64,000 nucleotides of DNA from Ensifer aridi (GTDB lineage: Bacteria; Pseudomonadota; Alphaproteobacteria; Rhizobiales; Rhizobiaceae): NCBI RefSeq assembly GCF_002078505.1, contig NZ_LUAV01000021.1, positions 1 to 64,000 of the forward strand. The letters run 5' to 3'. This document shows positions 26,844 to 35,345 of this stretch, piece after piece. Numbering within the stretch: position 1 is the stretch's first letter; every line of letters begins with the position of its first letter. A program made the translations under genes and the position numbers. The notes below the pieces were generated by a model. That model was given only the letters and a program-made list of their open reading frames with translations, was not told the origin of the DNA and ran no database searches.

Positions 26844-28505
26844 TTAGATTTTCTTCACCGGTATACGATGCCGGCGCAAAGCATAGCCGACTTGCCGCGG
26901 TGTGAGGCCGAGGATCCGAGCTGCCTTTGCCTGAACCCAGCCGGCCTTCTCCATCGCACTGATTAGCAGCTCGCGGTCCGTTATGTGTGGTGTCGCCGCT
27001 AAGCCGTCAGGACCGTTGGAGTAACCGAGGCTGACCGGCGATTCGACCGACAAACTTCTACTCATAGCCAGCCCATTGAACGTATGCCCGTCATGCGGAC
27101 GGTTGGCGCCCGTCCAGAGCATTGAAGATACGCACTGACCATTCTGGCAGGAGAAATCTGATGGCACGATTGTCCTCGAGCGCGCGAGAGTGGCAGTCCT
27201 GCGGACGCAGTTTTCGAGCTCTCGGACGTTCCCGGGAAAGTAGCACTTTGACAAAAGATCGAATGCAGCCGGCGAGAAAGTGAGATCGCGATTGTTTTCC
27301 TTGTTGAATTGCTCGAGGAAAACCCTAGCAAGGCGTGGAATATCTCCCTTTCGCTCCCGGAGAGGCGGCAAAAATATGGGCACCACATTGATTCGGTAAT
27401 AAAGGTCGGCCCTGAATTCCCCATCCGCGACTGCCGTCTCCAGGTTTTTGTTGGTGGCGCATATGAGTCGAACATCCACTTTGAGTGTTTTTGTGCCGCC
27501 GACCCGCTCGAGCTCACCTTCCTGCAAGACGCGCAACAGTTTCGCTTGAAAGGCCGGCGAAATCTCGCCGATCTCATCGAGCAGCAACGTTCCGCCATCC
27601 GCCAGTTCGAAACGGCCTGCGCGCTGAGAGATGGCTCCTGTAAAGGACCCCTTTTCATGTCCAAACAGTTCCGATTCCAGGACGCTTCCAGACAGTGCAG
27701 CGCAGTTCAACTTCACGAAGGGCTTCTTTCTGCGAGGTGAAAGCTCATGGATGGCTCTTGCAAAGAATTCCTTGCCAGTGCCGCTTTCGCCCCTGAGAAG
27801 CACCGCAGAATTGGTTCTTGCAACGACTTCGACAATTTCAACTACCTCCTTTAGCGCAGGGCTTTCCCCGACAATCCAATCGATTTTTGCTGGCCGCTGT
27901 CGCGCAGGTTCGGGAAGTTCCCTGTCGCCTGAATTCTTCTTGCGTGCTCCTTCCTCGTCCATGATGGGCTGATCATCGCGGCTCTGGTGGCGATCCAGTT
28001 GAATCGCCTGCGCGACAAGGTTGGCGACCAGGGACAGGAACCGCACCTCTTTCTCAAGAGTCCCGCCATCGTTGGCGCGGTCGATCCATAACGTTCCGAG
28101 CGTTTCTTGATTAACCTTCATCGGGACACCAATGAAGGTGACTTGGCCAGTGCCGCTCAACAAGCTTTGAAGCTCATCCTGGAACAGGTCCGACTTGCAA
28201 GCGTCCGGGAAGGCTAGCGGCGCGCCTTTTGCGACGATTCTGTCTATTGCAGCCTTCGCCGGAAGGTAGCGAGCCCCTGATGATGCATGCTCAAACCCAA
28301 ACGTTGCAGCTGTCTCGAGCTCTCCATCAGCGTTCAGAGCGACAATTGCTCCGCGCCGCATTGGCAGAAGTGCGGGGAGGGTGTTCATCACATTGGCAAG
28401 CTTGATCTCAAGGCTGGCTGAAGTGATCAAGGCCTTCGAGATCCGGTAGAGACCGCTGGTCCCCAAATCCCGTTTGTCCATGGTTGTAGCGGATGGTTCA
28501 GGCAT
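26844..28505 (-). CDS. nifA: NifA, sigma-54-dependent nif activator
   Basis: A 553-residue enhancer-binding protein. The N-terminal GAF domain covers about residues 20-170. The AAA+ domain has Walker A GESGTGKE at 239-246 and the sigma-54 contact loop GSFTGA at 286-291, with Ser in place of the usual first Ala. The inter-domain linker holds Cys residues including CQNGQC near 460. Such Cys residues are linked to the oxygen sensitivity of rhizobial NifA. The C-terminal helix-turn-helix (AKAARILGLTPRQVGYALRR) binds TGT-N10-ACA sites, many of which occur in this window. It follows fixX by about 160 bp with no obvious -24/-12 element, so read-through from fixABCX or an oxygen-linked promoter may drive it. 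An alternative start at residue 9 is possible. Confidence 0.97.
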   Translation of the reverse strand: MPEPSATTMDKRDLGTSGLYRISKALITSASLEIKLANVMNTLPALLPMRRGAIVALNADGELETAATFGFEHASSGARYLPAKAAIDRIVAKGAPLAFPDACKSDLFQDELQSLLSGTGQVTFIGVPMKVNQETLGTLWIDRANDGGTLEKEVRFLSLVANLVAQAIQLDRHQSRDDQPIMDEEGARKKNSGDRELPEPARQRPAKIDWIVGESPALKEVVEIVEVVARTNSAVLLRGESGTGKEFFARAIHELSPRRKKPFVKLNCAALSGSVLESELFGHEKGSFTGAISQRAGRFELADGGTLLLDEIGEISPAFQAKLLRVLQEGELERVGGTKTLKVDVRLICATNKNLETAVADGEFRADLYYRINVVPIFLPPLRERKGDIPRLARVFLEQFNKENNRDLTFSPAAFDLLSKCYFPGNVRELENCVRRTATLARSRTIVPSDFSCQNGQCVSSMLWTGANRPHDGHTFNGLAMSRSLSVESPVSLGYSNGPDGLAATPHITDRELLISAMEKAGWVQAKAARILGLTPRQVGYALRRHRIPVKKI

Positions 28506-28666
28506 AACTCATCGAGCCCATTCTTGCGGGGAAACACCCTAAGCGTCATACGGGACGGCTTATGGTTCCCAACGAGAAAATGCCGCCATGCTAATATGAT
28601 AAAGTGCTTACGTTTGCACTTGAGAACTCCATGAACCTACCCGTCTTGTTAGACAGAAGATGGCAT

Positions 28667-28960
28667 TCACCCAAATTTGAAGAGCACACCAAATCCACCT
28701 CGCGGATAGCTCCAATCAATGTCACCGCTCTCTTCGCACAGGACTCTACATGTACCGCACTCCATGCATCCGTCCGCAGTAATCTCTACCTGGCCGTCTT
28801 CATTCACCTCATAGCAATTCGCTGGGCAGACAAGGGTCAGCGCGAGCAGGTTTGAGCTCGGAGACTGATGCTGCCGCACCTTGATGTGCGGACGCCCTGC
28901 GTCCACCAGGTAGCGGTTCTGGTAAAGCTTGTCCTCGATGCGAACGAGTGAAGTTGTCAT
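28667..28960 (-). CDS. fixX: FixX, ferredoxin-like electron carrier
   Basis: A 97-residue ferredoxin-like protein that works with FixABC to pass electrons toward nitrogenase or the quinone pool. The Cys motif CMECGTCRVLCEE is in the C-terminal third, and ANCYEVNEDGQVEI in the middle is typical of FixX. Start: ATG at 28960 after GGGAGAAGTGTT. It lies 13 bp after fixC. Confidence 0.95.
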   Translation of the reverse strand: MTTSLVRIEDKLYQNRYLVDAGRPHIKVRQHQSPSSNLLALTLVCPANCYEVNEDGQVEITADGCMECGTCRVLCEESGDIDWSYPRGGFGVLFKFG

Positions 28961-28973
28961 AACACTTCTCCCT

Positions 28974-30281
28974 TTAGCGCCAAGCCAGTGCCAAGCGGAC
29001 CGCGTCGCTGACTAGTCCCCATCGCGAACGCGCCTTCACAAAAGCGGCCGTGGTCGCTCTTTCCTTCTCGATCTTGGGTGTACCGTCGACGCGAACGAAA
29101 TTTTGCGCCGCCTGCGACAGCAGCTGAGGGTAGGTCATGAAAAAATTCCGTGAATTCGTATGGATTAGGGCGGGCATGTCCTTGTATTTTCTAAGGTCTT
29201 TCACAACGAAGGATTTGTCAAGCATGGCCTTGTAAAGGGAGAGGTTCTCGCTGGTCATCGGGCGCCCTCGGCTTTTGACCATGGCGATCGCTTCGCCGGC
29301 GATGCGACCCGACGTCATCGCGAGGTTCGAGCCCTCTCGATGCACGGCGTTGTTGAGCTGCGCCGCGTCGCCGACCACAACCCAGCCGTTCCCAAAGAGC
29401 TGCGGAATTGCCTTGAATCCACCCTCCGGAATGAGGTGCGCCGCATATTCCTTAATCTCCGAGCCTGCAAGTAGCGGCCTGATTGAGGGATGGCCCTTGA
29501 AGGCCTCAAGAAGAGCGTATGGTCTTTCCATGGTCGCTGCGAAATCGGATACAAGACAGCCGATCCCGAGCGAGATAGATTCCTTGTTGGTATAGAGGAA
29601 TCCCAATCCGGCCATTCCGCGCGAGATTGTCCCCGCCGCTTCAATAACGCAGCCTTGATCGCCGCTAAGGCCGAAGCGCTCAGCGATGACCTCTTCCGGC
29701 AGGAAATGCATTTCCTTGACAGCGAGTGCCACGGCTTCGGGTTTCGGTACCTTACGAAATCCTGCTCTCGTGCCGAGCAGGCCGTTTACTCCTTCGGCGA
29801 GAACAACCACTTCCGCATGGATGATACCGCCCTCTCGATCGGTGTGGACGCCTATCACCTTGCCGTCAGCATCGAGAGCCAGCTCCGTCGCCGTCGTCTC
29901 GCACAAAACTATCGCGCCAGCCGCGCGCACTTTCCGTGAAAACCACTTGTCGAACTGGGCTCGGATAATCGTGTAACGGTTTGGCGCCGGCTCATTGAAG
30001 TCGTCAGACCGATAGTGCATTCCGGTGTGTGACGTGTCGTCCATTACCCAAAATCGCTGCTCGACCAGGTGCCGCTCAAGAGGTGCGTCATCGCGGAAAT
30101 CTGGGATGATTGTCTCCAGCATATTGGCGTAGAGGATGGCGCCTTGGACGTTCTTGGAGCCAGGGTACTCTCCGCGCTCCAACTGCAACACCTTTAGGCC
30201 GCGGCTTGCCATCGTGTAAGCGGCTGCGTTTCCAGACATACCGGCACCGACGACAATGGCGTCGAACTTTTCCACAGTCAT
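28974..30281 (-). CDS. fixC: FixC, flavoprotein dehydrogenase of the FixABCX complex
   Basis: A 435-residue FAD protein related to electron-transfer-flavoprotein:quinone oxidoreductase. The FAD motif VVGAGMSGNAAAYTMASRG is at residues 11-29, and GWVVVGDAAQLNNAVHREGS near 310-330 is the second flavin motif. With FixA/FixB and FixX it forms a bifurcating complex that makes low-potential electrons for nitrogenase. Start: ATG at 30281 after AGGTAAGGCT. It follows fixB by 9 bp. Confidence 0.96.
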   Translation of the reverse strand: MTVEKFDAIVVGAGMSGNAAAYTMASRGLKVLQLERGEYPGSKNVQGAILYANMLETIIPDFRDDAPLERHLVEQRFWVMDDTSHTGMHYRSDDFNEPAPNRYTIIRAQFDKWFSRKVRAAGAIVLCETTATELALDADGKVIGVHTDREGGIIHAEVVVLAEGVNGLLGTRAGFRKVPKPEAVALAVKEMHFLPEEVIAERFGLSGDQGCVIEAAGTISRGMAGLGFLYTNKESISLGIGCLVSDFAATMERPYALLEAFKGHPSIRPLLAGSEIKEYAAHLIPEGGFKAIPQLFGNGWVVVGDAAQLNNAVHREGSNLAMTSGRIAGEAIAMVKSRGRPMTSENLSLYKAMLDKSFVVKDLRKYKDMPALIHTNSRNFFMTYPQLLSQAAQNFVRVDGTPKIEKERATTAAFVKARSRWGLVSDAVRLALAWR

Positions 30282-30290
30282 AGCCTTACC

Positions 30291-31400
30291 TCAGTTCACG
30301 AGTCTCATAGGATTGCGCGGTGCCAACCGTTTGATGAAAACGTCCGTCAACGCTGGCAGAAAACTGATCGCATCGGCGACAACACCGACATTGGCGAAGT
30401 CGAAGATTGGCGCGTTCGGATCGGTGTTGATGGCGACTATGAGATCAGCTCCCTCGACGCCAACGCGATGCTGCACTGCACCTGATATTCCAGCCGCTAT
30501 ATAGAGCCGCGGCCTGATCGTCTTGCCGGTTTGGCCGATCTGCCGATCGGCCGCCAGCCATCCTTTTTGCACTAGCGGTCGAGAACAGCCATAGTCACCG
30601 CCGATCGTTTGCGCGAGATTCTTCAGCAGCTGCAGGTTCTCAAGAGCGCCGAGTCCAAGTCCCCCTGCAACTACCACATCCGCATAGGCGAGGTTGGCGT
30701 TCTCCGACTGGCCATCGGAAAGGAAGCCGACCACTTTCGTGACGATCTCATCCTCCAACATCCGCAAGTCATGCCGGATTACCCGTCCGATCGGCTTGTT
30801 TGACCGCTGCGGCATGCGCATGACCCTTGGACGCACGGTTGCCATCTGGGGACGGCAGTTGAGCGTATATATCGTGCAGAGCAACGAGCCGCCGAATGTG
30901 GGGCGGGTGGCTGCGAGCGAACCGTCCGCATCCACATCAAGTCCGGTGCAGTCGGCTGTGAGCCCCGTCAGCAGTGTCGTCGCGACGGAACCGGCGAGGT
31001 CTCTTCCCAGTGTCGTCGCGCCGAGAAGCAGAATCTCGGGTTTATATTTATTGACGAGATCTGTCAGTGCTTTGGTAAAAGGCTCGTTCCTATAGTCGGC
31101 AAGCAGCGGCTTCTCGACGAGATAGACCAGGTCCGCATCATAGGCGAAGGCCTCAGAAACGGCATGCTGGGTAGAGTCTCCCGGCGGCCCGAGAATAACG
31201 CCTGCGAGTTGAACGCCCAGTTGGTCAGCTAGTCTGCGGCCTTCGCCAAGAAGCTCGAATGACACGGGATGGACCTGACCGCGCTCTAGCTCCATAAAAA
31301 CCCAGACGTGCCGGTAGTCCCGGAAATGCTCCGGCAGCTTCTTCTTCGTATCGGCGCGGCCGCCGGCGGCAGGCGATGCTATACTTTTTCGAGTTCCCAT
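30291..31400 (-). CDS. fixB: FixB, ETF alpha-like subunit
   Basis: A 369-residue electron-transfer-flavoprotein alpha-like protein. The C-terminal FAD-binding part contains GRPLVQKGWLAADRQIGQTGKT-type sequence and YIAAGISGAVQHRVG, the family signature. It pairs with FixA. The N-terminal region is rich in Lys/Arg and starts MGTRKSIASPA. Start: ATG at 31400 after TAGGAGCAGATT. It follows fixA by 17 bp. Confidence 0.96.
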   Translation of the reverse strand: MGTRKSIASPAAGGRADTKKKLPEHFRDYRHVWVFMELERGQVHPVSFELLGEGRRLADQLGVQLAGVILGPPGDSTQHAVSEAFAYDADLVYLVEKPLLADYRNEPFTKALTDLVNKYKPEILLLGATTLGRDLAGSVATTLLTGLTADCTGLDVDADGSLAATRPTFGGSLLCTIYTLNCRPQMATVRPRVMRMPQRSNKPIGRVIRHDLRMLEDEIVTKVVGFLSDGQSENANLAYADVVVAGGLGLGALENLQLLKNLAQTIGGDYGCSRPLVQKGWLAADRQIGQTGKTIRPRLYIAAGISGAVQHRVGVEGADLIVAINTDPNAPIFDFANVGVVADAISFLPALTDVFIKRLAPRNPMRLVN

Positions 31401-31417
31401 AATCTGCTCCTATCTGC

Positions 31418-32269
31418 TCACGCGCTACCACTAGAGGAGAGCTCGTGTTCCAGCGCCGGCTGGTGGGTGAAAATGGAAGTGACCAGTTCATCAGCTACGT
31501 CGCGCACCGTCTTTTCGGTGGTGTCGATTTGCGTCGCCTTTTCCGCTCGCGGAGTAGGGGCGAAGACCCGCTTAACCACTGTCGGTGAACCACGCAGCCC
31601 GCATTTGGTGATGTCTTCGATACCGGCTTCCGCCGCATTCCACTTGACGATCTCGCTGCGCGCGGCGCGCAAGGCGTCTTCAAGTGAGCCGCGGCGGATG
31701 GCAGCGGTGCCTTCTAGCATCGTGATGAGGCAAGGCAACTCGCTCTTCAGGACCTGCGTGCCGCCTTCCGAGCGACGCTCGACCGTGATTGTGCGCGCGC
31801 TGAGATCAATGGAAGCGATTTTTGCGACATAGGTTAACTGCACCAAGTTCAGGCGCTTGGCTATTCCAGGGCCGACCTGGGCTGTGTCGCCGTCGATCGT
31901 CTGCTTGCCCGTGAAGACGATATCGGGCGTGCCAAAGCTGTTGCCGATCTGCGCTATTGCCTGCGAAAGAGCGAACGAAGTCGCCAAAGTGTCGGAGCCG
32001 GCAAAGTGACGGTCAGTCAGGAGTACCGCTCGGTCTGCGCCATAAGTGAGTGCCTTGCGCAGTGCGTCCTCTGCCATTGGCGGACCCATAGTGAGTACCG
32101 TGACGTCACCGCCATGGTAGTCACGCACTTTGAGAGCCTCTTCGAGAGCAAACAGGTCGTAAGGGTTGATAATGGTCGGCACGCCTTGGCGCATGATCGT
32201 GTTCGTCACCGGATGGACGCGTATCTGCGCTGAGTCCGGTACCTGCTTAATACAAACTACGATGTGCAT
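31418..32269 (-). CDS. fixA: FixA, ETF beta-like subunit
   Basis: A 283-residue ETF beta-like protein starting MHIVVCIKQVPDSAQIRVHP. It has VLTMGPPMAEDALRKALTYGAD and the VFTGKQTIDGDTAQVGPGIA segment of the AMP/FAD-binding half. With FixB it forms the flavoprotein of the FixABCX electron path to nitrogenase. I chose the ATG at 32269; the frame is open to 32455, but the -24/-12 promoter lies inside that extension. First gene of fixABCX. Confidence 0.96.
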   Translation of the reverse strand: MHIVVCIKQVPDSAQIRVHPVTNTIMRQGVPTIINPYDLFALEEALKVRDYHGGDVTVLTMGPPMAEDALRKALTYGADRAVLLTDRHFAGSDTLATSFALSQAIAQIGNSFGTPDIVFTGKQTIDGDTAQVGPGIAKRLNLVQLTYVAKIASIDLSARTITVERRSEGGTQVLKSELPCLITMLEGTAAIRRGSLEDALRAARSEIVKWNAAEAGIEDITKCGLRGSPTVVKRVFAPTPRAEKATQIDTTEKTVRDVADELVTSIFTHQPALEHELSSSGSA

Positions 32270-32323
32270 GAGTCTCTTTAGCTCCGATCGCATGTTGTGC
32301 ATGGCGCGGTTTTGTGTCTTCAA

Positions 32324-32339
32324 AGCACCAACCATGCCA
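32324..32339 (-). promoter_or_regulatory. Sigma-54 promoter of fixABCX
   Basis: Minus strand TGGCATGGTTGGTGCT has the correct GG-N10-GC spacing. It sits between the end of nifW and the start of fixA, 54 bp upstream of the fixA ATG. Confidence 0.8.
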
Positions 32340-32377
32340 ACCACATGATTTTTGATAACCACTGGATTTCTAAGGGT

Positions 32378-32394
32378 TGTTCGTTTTCCGAACA
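32378..32394 (-). promoter_or_regulatory. Palindromic activator-like site (TGT-N11-ACA) for fixA
   Basis: TGTTCGTTTTCCGAACA is part of a 7-bp palindrome (TTGTTCG...CGAACAA) with a 5-base centre. It is one base longer than the TGT-N10-ACA NifA consensus. It lies 38 bp upstream of the -24/-12 element, so it may be a variant NifA site or the target of another regulator. Confidence 0.45.
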
Positions 32395-32451
32395 ATCGGA
32401 CCTCTGGCAGCTTTGCGGAAAGGGGACATAATGGTGCGTCGTAAACCAGAC

Positions 32452-32835
32452 TCATTTGTCGCTTCCGACTGACTTCAGGACAGATTCCAACGGTACAAAG
32501 GTCTGGCCTGGCGCGGCAGTTCTAGTGGGGTCGTGTTGCTGAAGGACCCTGAATACCCGACGTGAAAGCGGCGAAGAGGTCGCAAAATCGGCGTAGGCGC
32601 GCTCGAGCGCATCGCGCGCACGGGCGACGGCCGCACGGGCGCTATGATCGGAAATGCCCTCCTCCGCCAGATACTGTCCCATGCGCTTCATGATGTGGAG
32701 CCTTGAGACATCGAGCACCTTCGGCTCATAGGAAACGCCAAGGGTCTCGAAGAAATCCTCGGCAGCCGACAAGCTCTTTAGCCGTGCGACAATGTCGGTG
32801 ACATCACCGGAGAGGGCCTCGCGATCACAAATCAT
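32452..32835 (-). CDS. nifW: NifW, nitrogenase-protective protein
   Basis: A 127-residue protein with LKSLSAAEDFFETLGVSYEP at about residues 20-39 and the LHIMKRMGQYLA segment, both typical of NifW. NifW interacts with the MoFe protein and appears to help its maturation or protect it from oxygen. Start: ATG at 32835 after AGGAGAATGCA. It follows nifS by about 125 bp and probably shares the iscA-nifS transcript. Confidence 0.93.
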   Translation of the reverse strand: MICDREALSGDVTDIVARLKSLSAAEDFFETLGVSYEPKVLDVSRLHIMKRMGQYLAEEGISDHSARAAVARARDALERAYADFATSSPLSRRVFRVLQQHDPTRTAAPGQTFVPLESVLKSVGSDK

Positions 32836-32961
32836 TGCATTCTCCTATAATTCCAAACTACGAGTTGGCCCCGGCTTTTGCTGGACCGTGAACCCGCCGG
32901 CAGGCCTTCGCCATTTGTGTCCATGAAAAGATAGACGGACGGGCTCGCTGATTGTTCATCC

Positions 32962-34137
32962 TCAGCTTTTCGCCCACCAGACAGGAGCCGGATACGAACC
33001 CTGCAATTTCTTCACGATTCCGGGTATAACCTGGAGTACTTGATCAACATCCTCCTCGCAGTTGAATCGTGAAAAGGAGAAGCGCACTGCTCCGAGTGCT
33101 GCAGTGAGAGGTATGTTCATGGCCTCTAGAACATGGCTCTGCATCTGGAAACCGGAGTTGCAGGCGGAACCGGAGGAGCAAGCTACGCCGATGCGGTTGA
33201 GCAGCAACTGTATAGCTTCGCCGACAGTCCCACCGAAGGTGACGCTTGTGGTATTTGGTAACCGCGCCAGCGGATCGCCATTGACGGAGGTCTTGGGGAT
33301 ACGCTTGAGAAGTCCTTTCTCCAATCGGTCGCGAAGCGATTTTATCCGTGTGTTTTCTTCATCCATACACTCCAAAGCAAGTTCGGCCGCCTTGCCTAAA
33401 CCTACTATCCCGGGAGTGTTCTCTGTGCCCGCCCGTCGGTCGCGCTCCTGGTGTCCCCCCTTGAGGAGTGCGTCAAAAGGTACGCCGCTTTTTATGTAGA
33501 GGGCACCGACACCCTTGGGTCCATGAAGCTTGTGGCCGGAGACCGACAGCATGTCGATCGCAGTCGATTTCAGGTCCATCGGTAGCTTGCCGACCGCCTG
33601 CACTGCGTCGGTGTGGAAAATTGCGCCCACTTTCTTGGCCCCCTCAGCAAGGTGAGCCACAGGGAAGATCGTTCCCGTCTCGTTGTTCGCCCACATAATT
33701 GAGACGATTGCCACACGCTGGGTGAGGGCCATCCGATAGGCGTCAAGGTCAAGCCGGCCATGTTGATCCACCGGAATCCTGTGCACCTTGATTCCACTTG
33801 TTTTCTCAAGGTGCGCGCAGAGCGTCAGCACCGCCGGATGTTCGACCGCTGACGTGATGATCTCTGTTCGCCCAGGCATCACGCCCAGAGCCGAAAGAAT
33901 CGCCGTATTGTTGCTTTCGGTCCCTCCCGACGTGAAGATGATCTCATAGTCGAACTTTGCACCGATCAGAGCTTGCAGTTGCTGGCGGGCTGTCTTCATC
34001 GCTGCGCTAGCAACGTCGCCAAGGTCGTGCATCGACGAAGGGTTGCCGAAGTGATCAGTAAAGAACGGCAGCATCGCCTGGAGGACTTCGGAATCGACGC
34101 GTGTCGTTGCGTTGTTGTCGAGATAGACGCGCTTCAA
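32962..34137 (-). CDS. nifS: NifS, cysteine desulfurase
   Basis: A 391-residue PLP enzyme that takes sulfur from cysteine for Fe-S and nitrogenase cofactor assembly. The PLP lysine lies in SVSGHKLHGPKGVG near residue 200. The active-site cysteine is in GVACSSGSACNSG near residue 325. The N-terminal YLDNNATTRVDSEVL is typical of NifS. The start appears to be TTG at 34137, preceded by GGAGGGCGGCATCC. A rare start codon may limit its translation. It lies 116 bp after the iscA-like gene. Confidence 0.95.
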   Translation of the reverse strand: MKRVYLDNNATTRVDSEVLQAMLPFFTDHFGNPSSMHDLGDVASAAMKTARQQLQALIGAKFDYEIIFTSGGTESNNTAILSALGVMPGRTEIITSAVEHPAVLTLCAHLEKTSGIKVHRIPVDQHGRLDLDAYRMALTQRVAIVSIMWANNETGTIFPVAHLAEGAKKVGAIFHTDAVQAVGKLPMDLKSTAIDMLSVSGHKLHGPKGVGALYIKSGVPFDALLKGGHQERDRRAGTENTPGIVGLGKAAELALECMDEENTRIKSLRDRLEKGLLKRIPKTSVNGDPLARLPNTTSVTFGGTVGEAIQLLLNRIGVACSSGSACNSGFQMQSHVLEAMNIPLTAALGAVRFSFSRFNCEEDVDQVLQVIPGIVKKLQGSYPAPVWWAKS

Positions 34138-34253
34138 GGATGCCGCCCTCCGCCTAAGAAATGACGCAGCAACCCCGGTGAGACCTGAGCATTGCAGCGT
34201 CTTGCTTGATTCTTCTCATGATGACCGCGCATTCTGGTTCCCTCTGTCGGCGA

Positions 34254-34574
34254 TCAACCGAAAGACTTCCCGCAGGCGCAGTTCTCACGTGCGTTGGGAT
34301 TGTCGAAGATGAATCCGGGGGAATTGACAGCCGTGGTGAAATCCACAGTCATGCCGCCGACATGAGGTTGAGAGTCTGGGTCCAGGAATACTTTAACCCC
34401 ACCCGCCTCAATGACGGCATCGCCGTCGCGTGATTCGCTTTCCAAACCTAGATGGTATTTGAAGCCCGAGCAGCCGCCCGCTTGCACTTTGATGCGCAAC
34501 CCATTCACCGGCTCGGAAGCCTGGGAAAGCGCAAACTTTACTGCGGCAATGGCACTGTCGGTGAGCGTTATCAT
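34254..34574 (-). CDS. IscA/HesB-like Fe-S carrier
   Basis: A 106-residue A-type Fe-S scaffold/carrier starting MITLTDSAIAAVKFALSQ. The three conserved cysteines are in GGCSGFKYHL and at the end in NCACGKSFG. Such proteins pass Fe-S clusters or iron to target enzymes, and the copy before nifS is usually dedicated to nitrogenase. Start: ATG at 34574. First gene of the iscA-nifS-nifW group, with its own -24/-12 promoter and perfect NifA site upstream. Confidence 0.94.
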   Translation of the reverse strand: MITLTDSAIAAVKFALSQASEPVNGLRIKVQAGGCSGFKYHLGLESESRDGDAVIEAGGVKVFLDPDSQPHVGGMTVDFTTAVNSPGFIFDNPNARENCACGKSFG

Positions 34575-34612
34575 AGGTTCGTTTCTCCTGGTTCCGAGTT
34601 GCTTGCGGACGA

Positions 34613-34628
34613 TGCACCTAGTGTGCCA
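34613..34628 (-). promoter_or_regulatory. Sigma-54 promoter of iscA-nifS-nifW
   Basis: Minus strand TGGCACACTAGGTGCA has a full -24 box and GG-N10-GC spacing, 38 bp upstream of the iscA-like ATG. Confidence 0.85.
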
Positions 34629-34671
34629 AGGAGAAAATCGCGCCGTATCAATGACTTGCTCAAAACGGCTA

Positions 34672-34687
34672 TGTCGTATGTACGACA
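34672..34687 (-). promoter_or_regulatory. NifA activator site for iscA-nifS-nifW
   Basis: TGTCGTATGTACGACA is a perfect TGT-N10-ACA site and itself a full palindrome. Its centre is about 79 bp upstream of the expected transcription start. Confidence 0.88.
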
Positions 34688-35084
34688 CAGTCGCAGTTGC
34701 GACATTGGCAAGTTGATCTAGCCGAGTTCGTTTGAGGCTCTCCGAATGCGCGCGCATCGAGGTCTATTCCCGGTCTTCGCTTAAACAGCGACGCGGTACC
34801 AGTCGGCTCTGCTCCATCCCTAGTGGAACAACTCCTGCGCTTCTCCATGCTCTCGGGGCAGATCGCACTGTCGTCGAGGTAAGGTGCACCTCGGCACCGA
34901 TAGGAAGAGAACAGCCGAACCTGCGGGCGACCAGATATAATGCGATCATGTCACCTAGTAGTCACGGCCAAAATCAGCCGGCCGTGCGTTCTCTCCGGCA
35001 GCAAATCAGGCGCGCGATCGTCAAGGGCAGGTGGGTCCGTCCATGGTCGGCACCATCGATGCCATCCGACACTCATGTCGGCTT
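34688..35084. other. Divergent regulatory region between iscA-nifS and the EamA operon
   Basis: No gene was seen. The segment separates the minus-strand NifA site at 34672 from the plus-strand site at 35085. Short frames are present, but none has a good start. Confidence 0.45.
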
Positions 35085-35100
35085 TGCCGATTTGGTGACA
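35085..35100 (+). promoter_or_regulatory. Imperfect NifA site for the EamA operon
   Basis: TGCCGATTTGGTGACA fits TGT-N10-ACA with one mismatch (TGC). It is centred about 122 bp upstream of the expected start set by the -24/-12 element at 35188, a normal distance. Confidence 0.45.
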
Positions 35101-35187
35101 CAGCGCTACTTCACCCAATTTTTTTATGTTTATGCCTAAGTAGCTGAAAATCCGCGCGAATTGAATTGCTGCTGCCGCCACTGAAAG

Positions 35188-35203
35188 TGGCATGAACTTT
35201 GAA
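35188..35203 (+). promoter_or_regulatory. Sigma-54-type promoter of the EamA-dehydratase-ATP-grasp operon
   Basis: TGGCATGAACTTTGAA has the -24 GG box and a -12 TTGA in place of TTGC. It differs by one base from the element at 48153 (TGGCACGAACTTTGAA) and by two from that of nifQ. The shared TTGA form suggests one local promoter family. Confidence 0.6.
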
Positions 35204-35345
35204 ACTTCCGTTGGACGCAGTGCCGCCAGTCCATCGATGCTTCTGGGTCGCGCAGATCGCGGCAGGCAGGACATCGACCGTGGCCGTTGTCCCTTCGAAG
35301 TGACAGGTTCGGGTGTCGACGGGTTGCCCACGAGTGAGTCCAATC

